Of a stretch of 64,000 bases of DNA, positions 35,001 to 46,604 are shown one piece after another; within the stretch, counting starts at the first letter, position 1, and every line of letters begins with the position of its first letter. The notes below the pieces were generated by a model, which saw only the letters and a list, made by a program, of their open reading frames with translations, had not been told where the DNA came from and ran no database searches. Made by a program: the position numbers and the translations under genes. Location: contig JAVGWX010000005.1 in assembly GCA_036924085.1 (NCBI GenBank), forward strand, positions 36,487,983-36,551,982. The letters are read 5' to 3'. Source of the stretch: Ariolimax columbianus (lineage: Eukaryota; Mollusca; Gastropoda; Stylommatophora; Arionidae).

Positions 35001-35924
35001 AATGTCCAGATGCCGCGGGCTTATATCGACAGCACAAACAGAACACAAGCTAGAAGAAGAAGAATTCTTAGTTTTTCCCTTCACCAGGCACAGTTCCCAG
35101 TTCCATATCAAGACTTTTTCTGTTCGCATAACTCATCTCTACCTAATTTCGTGTTTTTCCTTCTTTTATGTTATCTGCTTTCTGTCTAATATTTCTTCCT
35201 TTTCTCTCTCACACAGAATCGTTTTGTTTCCTTACCGTTTTGTTGAGCTTTCTTGAATTTTTTTTTAGCTATCCCATCTGCCTCTTCTGTCCTATTATAT
35301 CTTTTTTCGCTATCTACTTTTTCCGCCACTCTCTTTTCCGCCACTCTATTTTCCGCCGCTCTTTTTTTCTCCACTCTATTTTTCGCCATATTTGTCGCTA
35401 CTATTTCTTTCCTCCTCTAAATTTTCAGATACTGGTCTTTCCGCCTCTCCTTTTGTCACCTCTCTTTTCTCCATCCCCTTCTTTTTTCAATCACTCGTTT
35501 TTTCAGCCACTCTTTTTTGCGCTACTCTTTTCAAACTTGTTATTTGTGGTTATCTTTTTTCTTTCTTTTATCCTTCGCTGCAGCATATTCGTTTATTTGT
35601 TCTTACACGCTATCATTCGTTTTTAATTATGTACTGCATACCTCGTCGTCTCATTGCAATTATCTCTTTACATCGACGTCTAATCTTTAGGTCGTTTCAT
35701 CCATCCTTACGTTGGCTCTTTCACACATTCTTGCTACTGGCAGGAACATCTCTTCCTTTCCTTCCGATTTTACTATCCAAATCTCTTCTCTGCTACGGTA
35801 TAACGTCATTTTTCTTTCTTACATCTGTAAAATGAATAGGTAAGGAACAAGCTATTATTCTTCTTTATCGTTTATCTTTCCCATTCTTTTATTCTTCCAA
35901 TATCATTTTTAATAATCTCTTTCG
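35001..35924. other. T/C-rich DNA, no gene recognised
   Basis: Strong pyrimidine bias gives long open frames on the plus strand without any motif. A short repeat of ttttccgccactct lies near 35318-35380. Confidence 0.5.
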
Positions 35925-36345
35925 TCGGCTTTCTCTTTCGCCTTCTCATATAATCTTTTTATTTTTTGTTATAATTTATAATAATCTTCCCCGTCTCCTC
36001 TTCGGCTTTCTCGTATATGTTCTCCTATAATCTTTTAATGCATCCTTATAATCTACAATCATTTCCCCCGTCTCCTATTCGGCTTTCTCGCCTGCCTTCT
36101 ATTATAATCTTTTAATTCTTCCTTATAATTAATAATAGTCTGACTTGTCCCATCTTCATATTTCTGGTAATCATTTTCCTATATTATTTTAATTCTTTCT
36201 TATCATTTATAATAATTTCCCTCTTCTCTTCTTCGGCTTTCTCGTACTCATCCTCAAATAAAATTGTAATTCTTGCTTGTCATTTATAATAATCTCCATC
36301 GTCTTCTCTTCCACTTTCTCGTGCGCCTTCTCCTGCAATCTTCTC
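35925..36345. repeat. Degenerate ~77-bp tandem repeat, 5-6 copies
   Basis: The words cggctttctcg, ataatcttttaat and ataataatc recur in the same order at roughly 77-bp steps. Divergence between units is high, so the array is old. Confidence 0.7.
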
Positions 36346-36659
36346 TCTCTAAGACATCAACAATTGCACAATAAACAAGGAAAACCGTTATCTTCTGTCA
36401 CTCGGACAAGAAGTGGGCCAGTGTGTGAATAGACAGTCTGATATATTTAGGAGGTTCAAAACGCTCAGTCGACATGTCACTGCCTGCTTTATCTTGTGTG
36501 GTCTCCTAGTATCGCTACAGTTTATCAAACCTTATCAAGTCTTGAAGTGGTCACTATCTCTATATCCTCCCCCCCCCCTCCTCACCATACACACTCACTC
36601 AGTCTCTCTCAATCTCTCTCGCCCGTCTCCCTATCTACATATAATACTATGTTTATATA

Positions 36660-36960
36660 AGAGCGGTTGACTAGCGCAGTGGTACAGCACTTCCTTTTTG
36701 TGGCAAAGGTAAAGGGTTCAACTCCCACTACAGGCAGCTTCAGTCAACCCAGCTCTAAATGGATGCCTGACGTACGGTTAGAGATGGCAAAGGCAGAGTG
36801 AAGGTAACTGGCCTCTCAACCTCACAAGCTGAGTATACTGGCATCTAATACGTCATTCCTAACCAGTGGTTAAGTCTGCTGAAGTCAACATGAGTCACGA
36901 CTATAATGACCTCAGTTTTAAGAAAGTGTGCCACAGATGTGCTTATAGGCAGCTGACAAC
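36660..36960 (+). mobile_element. SINE-S2, copy 1 (tRNA-like head)
   Basis: The head gagcggttgactagcgcagt, then ggtacagcactt, has an A-box-like pattern and gggttcaactccc is a B-box-like one. The body has aaatggatgcctgacgtac and gaaggtaactgg, matching a second copy at 56632-56880. No intact tRNA is formed. Confidence 0.72.
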
Positions 36961-37325
36961 GAGGTAATAGAGGCGGTACAAAACTGGTTAAGCGTCATAC
37001 ACACGCGCAACTTTTTTCTAGAGGACATTCACAAGCTGGGGAATCAAGTGTGTTGGCTGGCAGTGGGATTATGTCGAAATATAAGACAAAGAAAATGTAT
37101 AGTTCCTACAATTGTAAAAAAGTTATTCATAAAATTCTTTGGTTCTCAATGACTATTCTTTCTCTATACTTACTTAGTTACTCCTCTTCTACCGTATAGT
37201 GTACATGTTTGTCGAGATAGAGAGCCAGATAATTCTTGCTATTTCTTCCTCTTTTGATCTGTTCCAATCTCGTCCACGTTCTCTTATAGACTGTCTTATG
37301 TTGTCAGCCAAGCAAACTTTCGAAA

Positions 37326-37328
37326 TTG

Positions 37329-37404
<76 letters not shown>

Positions 37405-37407
37405 CAA
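37326..37407. repeat. Perfect 82-bp palindrome centred on (TA)33
   Basis: Sixty-six bases of alternating TA are flanked by ttggtgtg on the left and its exact complement cacaccaa on the right. The whole 82 bp is therefore self-complementary. It directly precedes the RTE element. Confidence 0.95.
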
Positions 37408-38910
37408 AGTGTTGGCAAAGTCAGACACAGTCCGGGGAGTAGACAGAATTACCACAGACATCCTTAAAGCGGGAAGAGACATTCTAACACTACACGTTTC
37501 TAATTTATTGAACAGTTGCTTCACTGGGGAACAAATTCCAGATCAGTGGAGAACCTCAAACACTATACTCATCCACAAGACGGACGACACAAGACTCGTG
37601 GGGAACTATCGCCCTAACTGTTTGCTGCCAATAATGTACAAAATATTCTCCAAAGTCCTTGTCAACAGGATCGACCAACAACTGGATCTCCACCAACCTC
37701 GTGAGTAAGCTGGATTCAGAAGAGTGTTATTCCCTGCTGACCATCACTATCCACTAGCTGTTGGAGAGAGCACGGGAACTACGCCTGCCTACATGTTTAG
37801 TGTTTATAGACTATGAAAAGGCCTTCCACAGTATTGAAATCGATGCCGTAATAACTGCCCAAAGAAACCAGGGCGTGGCCTAAAATTACACGAGGATGAT
37901 CGAGGAAATAAACGTAGGCTGCAGTACGAACATTACTCTGTACCACCGCCCAAGAACTGTTCCCCTAGCAAGAGGAGTGCGACAGGGTGACACAATGTTT
38001 TCATAGCTTTTCATAGCTGCACTGGAAGACATCTTCGAACAGCGTAGTTGGGCCGATAGAGGCATTAATATAGATAGGGAAAAGCTCACCCACCTACCCT
38101 TTGCGGATGGCATTGTGCTCATGGGCCACACCACCAAGGAGGCACAACACTCCCTGAACGAACTAGATGAGGTCGGTAGAGGTGTCGGATTACGGATGAA
38201 CAAAAAGGAAACGCAATGTCTCCGAAACCTCTACTGCCGCAAATTCGAGATCAAGCTGGGAAATGAGTCTATCGAAAATGTCAGCTCCTACATATACTTG
38301 GTGCAAGAAATAAATGACACCGACACCCTAGACCGAGAAATCTCAAGACGAAGAGCTGCAGCCTGGTCTAGCTTCAATACCATAAAGGATATACTCCTGC
38401 AGCTGAAAGACACCATGTCAAGGGCGGACCTTTTCAATTCTGCGGTCATATCAGCCATGATCTACAGATGTGACGTATGGAATCTACGCAACGCGGATGC
38501 AGAGAAACATCGAGTTACCCAGTGAGCGATAGAAAGATGCGTCCTTTGGGATCTGGAGCAGATATCGAATCCACAATGCTGAAATAAGAGACCGCACTTA
38601 ATTTCTAGACGTCGTGGAGGCTGCACTGTCTCGCAAATACTACCATGGTGCGCATGCTAGATAACAGATGGACACTCAGGACGACGCTTTGGTGGCCATA
38701 TGATTATTACACAACCACGCACCGCCCACCCATACGATGGCAAGACGGTCTGTTGAGAGACCTAGGTCCGAAATGGTACGACGCGGCGAAAGACCGGACT
38801 GCATACAGGACATTATTGGCTACCTCGCATACGGCACACCCACCGGACTGAAGTAGAAGATTTTGTATTATATTATATTATATTGTATTGTATTGTATTG
38901 TATTGTATAA
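37408..38910 (+). mobile_element. RTE-type LINE, reverse-transcriptase to 3' end (inactive)
   Basis: The copy starts inside the RT domain (GVDRITTDILKAG, then IPDQWRTSNTILIHK and GNYRPNCLLP). It continues with LVNRIDQQLD, motif A FIDYEKAFHS (37802-37831; usual AFDS has become AFHS), GVRQGDTMFS, and the catalytic box FADG in place of FADD (near 38100-38111). Later come LRMNKKETQC, DREISRRRAAAWSSFNTI, ISAMIYRCDVWNLR and, at the C-terminus, DNRWTLRTTLWWPYDYYTTT and RWQDGLLRDLGPKWYD. It ends a few bases after the stop with ATTAT/TGTAT pentamer repeats, a microsatellite 3' tail as RTE elements often have. The domain order and these signatures support RTE. The endonuclease domain is missing and there are stops and frameshifts. 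Confidence 0.88.
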
Positions 38911-39074
38911 GTGTTAAAGATTACAGTATTATGTTTCATGTACGTCTTTGGTATAACATACAGGAATCGTGTCAAAAATGTAAACAATCACACGTGAACT
39001 CAGACAGTTCATCAGACCATATCGAGACCTCCTGTCACGCGCAATCTCCAATAGCGCGGCGAAGTGACACGAAG

Positions 39075-39220
39075 TAATATGATTCTCAGGGCCACAGTTC
39101 CTGGCAAAAGAAAGAGAGGTCAACTTAAGATGCACTGGACAAGACAGGTGGTTTTCGGAAATGGACAGGTGAGGTGATACCTTGAAATAGATCGAGCACA
39201 AGAGGTGAACAGACCGAGGT
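39075..39220 (+). mobile_element. LINE C-terminal fragment
   Basis: One frame reads MILRATVPGKRKRGQLKMHW, then TRQVVFGNGQ. The GKRKRGQ..M.W linker is typical of LINE RT C-termini. It is short and isolated. Confidence 0.6.
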
Positions 39221-39444
39221 AGCGCAGTCGATTCATGTAGTCCAGGTGTCTCTAACTCACAACAGCCGAAGGGTCGCAAAAGTACAGTTTAACCACCCGC
39301 GGACTGCACTTTATTAAATCTCTGTATATTTTTCCTTCATGTTGCCACACACCTAACAGGACATGTGGTATATTACGTCTCAATGTTATATGAATACTGG
39401 ATTTGCAATTTCGCTCCTTGGCAAATATTTGTTTTATTATTCTG

Positions 39445-39760
39445 AGAATTCTTTAATGCACAAATTTCAAACAAAACTTTGAGTGAAAGTGAGATAAAAT
39501 AAAATGACAATTTCCCATGAAACGTGAAATGGTGGAAGTTACATTATGTGAAGTGAATGACATCAATGTATTTGTGATAGCAAAAAGCACGCACATGTGT
39601 ACATATCCATACATTTCTATTCATATTTACACATGCATATTCGTACATACATTTAGACATGCACCTATATACATATATGCAATATGCACAAACATGTGTG
39701 CATAGCCCTACATACACATTCGTTTAAATACACACGCACACATATGTATGTATATAGCTT
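39445..39760 (+). repeat. Dispersed repeat R1, copy 1
   Basis: This aligns with 59330-59610. Both share gcacaaatttcaa, aatttcccatgaaacgtg or its variant, a gatgtgaag-like block, gacatcaat and tgatagcaa, then a run of CATA-rich sequence. The family was not recognised. Confidence 0.6.
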
Positions 39761-39769
39761 AAAAAGAAA

Positions 39770-40085
39770 GGATAGAATAAGACACGAAGATACTCGGAGA
39801 CAAGCAAGTACAGCCCCGGTGCTTAGACCTCATCGAGAAGCAGGAAACTAAATAGTTCGGCCACGTGACATGTCAAACACCAGATAGTATCCCTCATAAA
39901 GCAATGCTATAAAGATAAAATAGATACAACGGCAAGGGCCGACCACGCAAAAGAAGGACAGGAGAAATAACAGAAACAGTAAATCTTCCCGTGTACAAAG
40001 CAAAGACCAGGGTCCGGTCAAGAAACCTCTTCATAACCTGACATTGAAAGGCACAAGCAAGACGAAAAGGGAGAAAGAAGACGAA
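39770..40085 (+). mobile_element. LINE-a 3' end, copy 2
   Basis: It shows the tail of the LINE-a family: cgaagatactcggagacaag, then caccagatagtatccctcat and aaagcaatgctata. In broken frames this gives TPDSIPHKAML and later KARTRVRSRNLFIT-like words. It is homologous to 700-1015 and 48470-48790. Confidence 0.75.
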
Positions 40086-40195
40086 CAAAGTGTAATGCGT
40101 ATATTTAATTCAGTTCATATGTACGAGTTCCATTTACTATTCAGCATAGAAAACCTTTCTGTGGGCTAGCATTGGCCTACAAAAGAGTAACCTTT

Positions 40196-40275
40196 GGTCC
40201 AGCTGCTACTTGCAAACCCTATTCATGGCTTGGTAGCAGGAGATTAAGAACGAACCGAACGCATTAAGAAGAAGA
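40196..40275 (+). mobile_element. SINE-B 3' end fragment
   Basis: Only the terminal part is present: cagctgctacttgcaaaccc, then ggcttggtagcaggagatta and agaacgaac with a decayed GAA tail. Confidence 0.6.
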
Positions 40276-40659
40276 TGGAGACAAAATTACATCCTTGAAA
40301 CACACAATTGAGGTATTTTTAAATTTATTTTTACATTCTGCTCTGAACAAGTAAATCATCGTTCTTGTAAGAATTCCACATATGTTAACGTCCTGCTTGG
40401 AATTCTAAACTGAGTTCTTAAATCCTCCAAACATTGCTGAAATACACCAATTCCCATTACATTTTATAAACTTCCTCTTGGCAAGGCAGCGGAATATTTT
40501 TTCAGCGTTTGAAACGTTCTGTTGACTCCCCACAGCTTCTTAAACTACGTACATTTTGTCTATATTAGCTCATACTGATTAATTAAAATAATCGGACACA
40601 CGTGAAAAGCGCTGAACTATCGACCAAATCGAAGGAGCACACTGCATTATTGTGAACAT
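40276..40659. other. No gene recognised
   Basis: AT-rich sequence without recognisable content. Confidence 0.4.
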
Positions 40660-40950
40660 CATATAATAGAATTGTGAACCGCAGACCACAGGATTGTGAA
40701 TAGAAAGTCACAGGATTATAAACAGCAGATGTTAGGATTGTGAATAGAAAATCACAAGATTGTAAACTACAAATCGCAGGATTGGGAAAAGAAAATCTGA
40801 AGATTCTGAGCAGCAAATTACAAGATTGTGAACAGCAAATCACTGGATTGTGAACAGAATACATCTGGATTGGAGACAGCAAATCGCATGACTGTGAATA
40901 GCAAACCGCATGATTGCGCAAAGAAAATCACGGGATTGTGGACAGCAGAC
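40660..40950. repeat. Minisatellite, ~13 x 22-23 bp
   Basis: The unit aaatcacaggattgtgaacag repeats with variants (aggattataaacag, agattctgagcag). A 112-codon minus-strand ORF with repeated NPVICCSQS-like words comes from it and is not a gene. Confidence 0.85.
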
Positions 40951-40989
40951 AGGAGAAAGAATATATACCTCAAACCAGAACATTGTGTT

Positions 40990-41320
40990 CCTTAGGTATT
41001 TGCCAGTGTATGGATGCGTGTTGTCTATGTTTGTAATGGGGACGTATTTGCCAGTGTATGGATGCGAGTATGTATCTGTTTGTAATGACGACGTATTGGC
41101 CAGTGTTTGGATGTGTATGTTTATCTGTTTGTAATTGGGGACGTATTGGCCAGTGTATAAATGCATGTGTTTATATGTTTGTAATAAGGTAGTATTGGCC
41201 AGTGAATGGATGAGTGTGTGTATCTATTAAGTAATGAGATCGTATTGTCCAGTGTATGGATGCGTGTATGTATCTGTTTGTAATGGAGACGTATTGATGT
41301 GTATACCTGTTTGTAACATT
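40990..41320. repeat. Minisatellite, ~6-7 x 48 bp
   Basis: The unit gtatttgccagtgtatggat followed by gcgtgtgtgtatctgtttgt and aatggggac repeats with small length changes. Confidence 0.85.
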
Positions 41321-41764
41321 TCTCCACATGCCCAATCAAATTGAAAACGAAGTGATTTCGAATCCAGTATGTTGGGATTGCAAACCAAGCTTGCACTCAG
41401 AGTTTGTTGACAGCAGACCAGCTTTATATCGTTTACAAGATAAATACATGTATCTTCATTATCTTTGGCAATCTTTCACTAAGCTACCTAAACAGATTAA
41501 AGCTTGGTATACTTTCAGCAGCGACTATGTCTTGAAAGTTCCCTCGTATTTCTGACGTCATCTTTAGACATACAAGACCTACATATTATTCTAGTACTTT
41601 GGGTAACCAGGTTACGAGACTGGTTTTGTGAATCTCTGGATTTGTTGGTTTGTGGGTTTGTCATGCTACTAGGCTATAAATGAATCTAGCGGAGACCTCA
41701 GTAGGTGGAGATCTGACATTTTCATTTGATATTCTTTAGTGACATGCCATGATGCCTATTCATT
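41321..41764. other. No gene recognised
   Basis: Short ORFs only, with no motif recognised. Confidence 0.4.
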
Positions 41765-42405
41765 ATGTTGGCCAGTTCATGTTGTCTATCATACTGTAGA
41801 ACTATTCATGTTGTATATCACTTGTAGGACTGCTCATGTTGTATATCATACTGTAGAACTATTCATGTTGAATTTCATACTGTAGGACTATTCATGTTGT
41901 ATATCATACTGTAGAACTATTCATGCTGTCTATCATACTGTTGGACTGCTCATGCTGTCTATCATACTGTAGGGCTGCTCATGTTGTATATCAAACTGTA
42001 GGACTGCTCATGTTGTATATCATACTGTAGGACTATTCGTGTTGTCTATCATACTGTAAGACAAATAAATGGAAAATAATGTCCAAAGTTGATTAAAGTT
42101 GTCCATCATACTATAGGACTGTTTGTCTGTCCGTACTATATGATTGATCATGTTGTCTGTCCATCCTGCAGGACTGTTCATGTCTTTACATACTGTAGGA
42201 ATGTTCATGTCTGTCCATACTGTAGGACTGTTCATGTCTGTCCATACTGTAGGACAGTTCATATTATCTGTTCATACTGTAGCACTATTCATGTCTATCC
42301 ATACTATTGGACTGTTCATGTCTGTCCATACTATAGGACAGTTCATGTCTGTCCATACTATATGAATGTTCATTTTATCTAACCATACTGTAGAACTGTT
42401 TCTAC
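41765..42405. repeat. Minisatellite, ~20 x 29 bp, two subtypes
   Basis: The left part uses tcatgttgtatatcatactg plus taggactgt. The right part (after a short break near 42060-42095) uses tcatgtctgtccatactgta plus ggactgt. All three plus frames and one minus frame stay partly open because of the repeat, giving Cys/Val/His-rich ORFs that are not genes. Confidence 0.88.
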
Positions 42406-43048
42406 ATTCAGTGTTGAAAGCCTGCTTCTGTCTTCTGTAGAGTATGAACACACATAAACGGCACTGACGCATTCGAGTGCGTATGTGTGAACAGCGCAAA
42501 TATTAGATAACATAATAGCCCAGAAACTGCAGGGAGGTCTAATCGCCTACTCTAGTCTGCATGAAACAGGCAGACCTTTACTCGAAGCCAGCCTTCACTA
42601 TTTGTACGTGACTTTATATGTTCGCTGCCAAGTTACATAACAACGTCATCGTACGACTCTCCTCTCACATCAAGATTAGCACGGTTTGTCTGCCATTTGT
42701 GTCGCTCTATTCCCCCCCCCCCTTTTCCTTAACTTAACCCCCCCACCCCACCCCCGAACACCTACCTCATCCCCCCCCCCCCTAACTGTAAATGGAAGCT
42801 TTGCTTTAGAGTCAACGAAACAGAACAACGAGGCAGAGGACAAATCACTCCACCTTCTATTGTTTTGTCTTCCTTCTTGATCACCAGAAGACCGTGTTTA
42901 CCCGCAATTTGGTCTCCCTGTAAGGAGCATTATTTTTGCATCTTTCTGTCAAAAAGTCAGCCGCACTTGCGAATTGCTTTCGCAACGTCATGAGTTGGGG
43001 AGTATTTTGCTATATAACAGTTAGACCAAACTGTTAGTCGTCTCTTAC
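42406..43048. other. No gene recognised; C-tract cluster at 42711-42782
   Basis: A dense set of C-runs (up to about 12) makes the minus strand a strong G-quadruplex candidate. No other feature was seen. Confidence 0.5.
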
Positions 43049-43061
43049 GAAATATGCCCAG

Positions 43062-43420
43062 GGGAGGAGGACTAACGTCTGGTCAGGCACACCATTATGA
43101 TCAGAGATGTTAGTCAAGGTCAGGCAAAATATACTGGCCAAGACCCTCACCTCGGCTTCCTCGTAGCCCTTCCTGGAAATGGGCTATTTTTATAGCAGCC
43201 TGGCTAACGGGGTGAGAGATTGACGTGATCCCCGTAGTAGTGAGCAACACGCAGATGATGCCAAGTATAGAACAACCACCCGGAGGACCCAGGTCGACCT
43301 TAATCAGCACGCTCGGGATGTTAGGACAGCTGCTGCAACCCGCCACTTAACTTCCTCTTCAGGACGCACAAAAGAGTGAACCTACTCATTATGGACATTC
43401 GAAACAACAACAACAACAAC
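43062..43420 (+). mobile_element. Element T, full-length copy with 13-bp target duplication
   Basis: The flanks gaaatatgcccag (43049-43061) and gacatatgctcag (43421-43433) are a 13-bp duplication with two differences. The element is 359 bp and ends with (AAC)n. It starts with actaacgtctggtcaggcac, has two modules and the body words gcagcctggctaacggggtg and agcacgctcgggatgtta. Confidence 0.88.
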
Positions 43421-43433
43421 GACATATGCTCAG

Positions 43434-44136
43434 TGTGGTAGTGAACTTTTGTCTCGTTTCTTCAATACAAAACCATTCTAGAAACTACTAAAATGTGTGA
43501 TCTCGAACAACGAACTCTCGAAGTCGCCATGGATAATGTTGTCAGCCACAAGTTGCACATTCAAGCCCTTGTGCTCATGGGGCCCCGATAGGGACACAAA
43601 GAATAGTAATAGACCTGGCAGAATGATGTAGGGTGATTCTAAGCAGGGCTAGGTATGTGGCCTGCTAGCAAATACTGCCGGAACTATAAGCCACAATGAA
43701 AAGGCAAGTTTAAATCGTTTCAAAGAAGCGACTAAGCTAAGATAGAGAAGTTGTATTTTCACTCGCACAGTCCTTCTGGCTGTCAAAGTGATACACGTGC
43801 TAGCAGCACGCGCGCACGACCTCTCAACCTCTAGACAGGTATATCGGCGAAAAAATAAAAACATCTATTCTATGAACTCTGACCTTTACCTTGAACTATG
43901 GCGCAATTACCAGGTTTTATGTTTGCTAATAGGAAATGATGCTGGAGTCTTTGGAGGAATTTGTAGGCCAGATACAGGAAATGATCTATTTTTAGCGACC
44001 ACAAATAACTTTGCTGTATTCCCTGCCAACCCCGCCATGACGTCTTTGCGAGACATTTTTCGTTTTAATGTCCTTCTTTATCAAGACGCCTCGATCCGTC
44101 AAATCCAGGATAGTGGTTCTCAAGAGTTTATAGAAC
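43434..44136. other. No gene recognised
   Basis: A 165-codon ORF starting at 43788 runs into the tandem array that follows. Its first ~110 codons show no motif I recognise and its last part is repeat. I do not support it as a gene. Confidence 0.4.
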
Positions 44137-44585
44137 AGTTCATTGTCGGTCAATGGAGAGTCCATTGCTGGTCAGGGGAGAGTTCATTGTTGGTACGTGA
44201 ATATTCCATTGTTTGTCAGGGGAGAGTTCATTGTCGGTCACAGGAGGGTCCATTGTCGGTCCGCGGAAAGTCCATTGTCGGTTAGTGGAGAGTCCATTGT
44301 TGGTCAGGGAAGAGTTCATCGTCGGTCAGTGAAGGTTTCATTGCTGGTCAGGGGAGATGGAGAGTTCATTGTTGGTAAGTGGAGGGTTCATTGTTGGTCA
44401 GTGGAGAGTCCATTATCGGTCCGTGGAGAGTTCATTCTCGGTCAGTGGAGAGTCGATTTTTGGTCAGGGGAGGGTTCATTGCTGATCTGTGGAGAGTCCA
44501 TTGTCGGTCAGTGGAGAGTCCATTGTAGGTCAGTGGAGAGTCCATTGTGGGTTTGTGGGAAGCTCACTATTAGTCTACAATGAGT
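44137..44585. repeat. Minisatellite, ~20 x 22 bp
   Basis: The unit cattgtcggtcagtggagag plus tc repeats with many point variants (tcattgttggtcaggggag and others). Repeat-derived ORFs rich in VHCRSVESPL-like words cross it. Confidence 0.88.
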
Positions 44586-44620
44586 CTATTGTTGGCCCGC
44601 AGACCAAATCCAGAGTTTGC

Positions 44621-44983
44621 TGTTCTTGTTGATGGTGAATGCCCACGACCGAACAACTCTAAATCTTCTGTGTGCCTTCATAAGGACGTTAGGAGGCGGG
44701 TTTCAGTAGCTTTCCTCATATCCCGAGCGTGTTGATGAAGCTGCACAGAGTTCATCAAGGTGTTCATGGCTACATATGCGTATCGCTCATTACTACGGGG
44801 ATCACTCCGATCCCATACCTCGTAAGTCAGAGTGCCACTAAACAGCCTGTTTCCAGGGAGAACTAAATGGAGGTGAGGGAGAAAGGTTGAGGGGTGGGTC
44901 TTTGTCAGTATATTTTGCCTGACCCATACTAACATTGTCCGATCAGTATGTTTTGCCTGGCCAGACGTTAGTCTCCTCTTCCC
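44621..44983 (-). mobile_element. Element T, copy on minus strand
   Basis: It begins with a decayed (GTT)n tail and has ggaggcgggtttcagtagct, atcccgagcgtgttgatga, ctactacggggatcactccg and tggccagacgttagtctcct. There is one module and no visible target duplication. Confidence 0.82.
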
Positions 44984-45084
44984 ATCCAGACTTGTTAATT
45001 GGTATACATTTGTTGAAATAGCTTCAAGTGGCGGGGGTTATAGTAACATCCAATAGCATGACCTCATGCCATGACAGATGTACG

Positions 45085-45340
45085 GTTTCAAAGCATGTGA
45101 TGGCTTAGTCATGTTCACCATATGGAAGACGGTCGCATCCCCAAAGATATTTTCTATTGAAAACGGGCGTATGGTAAAATTACAGTTGGCCGACCACAGT
45201 CGATGTTCAAAGATCGTATCTGACATCTTGGAAAGACATAGCTTCAGACCGATTTAAATGGAGATGAGACCTGAAGGCCACAGACAACTGGACGAAAATA
45301 AGCTCTTGCAACACATAGAAGAAAAAAGATAAGCAAAACT
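45085..45340 (+). mobile_element. LINE C-terminal fragment
   Basis: Broken frames give HHMEDGRIPKDIFY, KITVGRPQSMFKDRI and a downstream stretch with LATHRRKK. MEDGRIPKDI..GE and VGRPQ..FKD are the linker motifs of LINE-c-like RT ends. Frameshifts and stops make it inactive. Confidence 0.7.
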
Positions 45341-46139
45341 CAGTAGAGTGATACTACTGCATGGTCGCATCATTATGTAGTCCCTCATGACTGAAAGGGG
45401 CTTCTATGGTTACCTTGTACATTAAAAATTCAGATCTTACCACACAGTTAATCCCGATTTGTCGCTAACAGTAATTTAATTGGCTGATCGAATCACGTGA
45501 TGATCGAATCACTTCATTTTTGTTCCGGTGTGCGAAGGTAGAGGGCTGAAATTAAGGACTAGCCCTCGTATTTGTTACCTTTTCATTGTACGGTTAAAAT
45601 CTGATCAATACATTCCATTCAATTACGGCATCAATAAATAAATAGTTGAGATTGGGAAAAAGCTGCTGTTTGTTTATTTTCCGGCTGCATGCACCGCTGA
45701 ATTTACATAGCCGTTAGGACGAGCACATTTGTTTGTTGTAATCAATAAAGCGACGTTTCAAAACGTGTTCCTGTCAGTCGGCGCAGTCGAAACAAACCGA
45801 CACTTCATATGTCCCTAGCGAAGCTGTATTTTCAGACGTGGTAAAAATCCTTGACGAGTCATTTAATTATTTCTTTATAATTTTCTGTTGACAATCTTTT
45901 AAAAACATTTTTTCCAATGGTACAGTTCCACTGGCGGGTAGATGTTCTCCCCGCGTCTGCTATTACTATTGAGTAAGCTACATGCCAACAAGCAAATGAC
46001 TGGGAGCTGAATGCCTTAGAACTGCACCGTCTCCACGCCTACTGATCCACAAGAAGGAAATTATACACATGCCTATTATGAAATTCCTACATTATTTGTG
46101 TGAAAATAATACAAAGAATAATATATTCGAGGCACTCGT
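45341..46139. other. No gene recognised
   Basis: AT-rich DNA with no repeat or coding identity. A short inverted word agggct..agccct is present near 45551-45575. Confidence 0.4.
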
Positions 46140-46410
46140 AAAACATACACACCAGACAACTGAAAACACATACATCAGAGAACAGAAAATATGTTACATC
46201 AGGCAACAAAAATAATATACACCAGACAACAGATAACACATTCATCAGAAAACATATACACCAGACAACTGAAAACACATACACCAGAAAACATATACAC
46301 CAGACAACAGAAAACACATTCATCAGAAAATATATACACCAGACAATTGAAAACACATTCACCAGAAAACATATACACCAGACAACAGAAAACACATTTA
46401 CCAGAAAAAT
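46140..46410. repeat. Minisatellite, ~19/39-bp repeat, ~7 copies
   Basis: The words caccagacaactgaaaacac and acaccagaaaacatatac alternate, giving a unit near 39 bp built from two related halves. Minus-strand ORFs with CFLVY..SVVWCI repeats are artefacts. Confidence 0.85.
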
Positions 46411-46604
46411 AAACAGAAAGTACAGTACTTGTAATAGACATTTAGAATTAGAATTTCAGATCTGCAGATGTCAGATCAAAGATAAATGATCGCTCTAAAT
46501 GGAAGACACGGAGTGGATTGCACTGAAAACTGACCAGGCGGACTGCAGGATTAAGTTATAGCTTTAGTCAATCTGCAATAATGCTCCAGCCGTCCACCTT
46601 GTTT

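Noticed and set aside
34494..35189. 231-codon plus-strand ORF rich in Ser, Leu and Phe
   Set aside because: It reads CTCT and CTTT microsatellite words. All frames of such DNA stay open, and there is no motif or conserved start.
43788..44285. 165-codon ORF
   Set aside because: The last third lies in a 22-bp array, and the first part has no motif I can name or splice context.
46087..46441. Minus-strand Cys/Val-rich ORFs (102 and 80 codons)
   Set aside because: They are produced by the 19/39-bp array and lack any other support.
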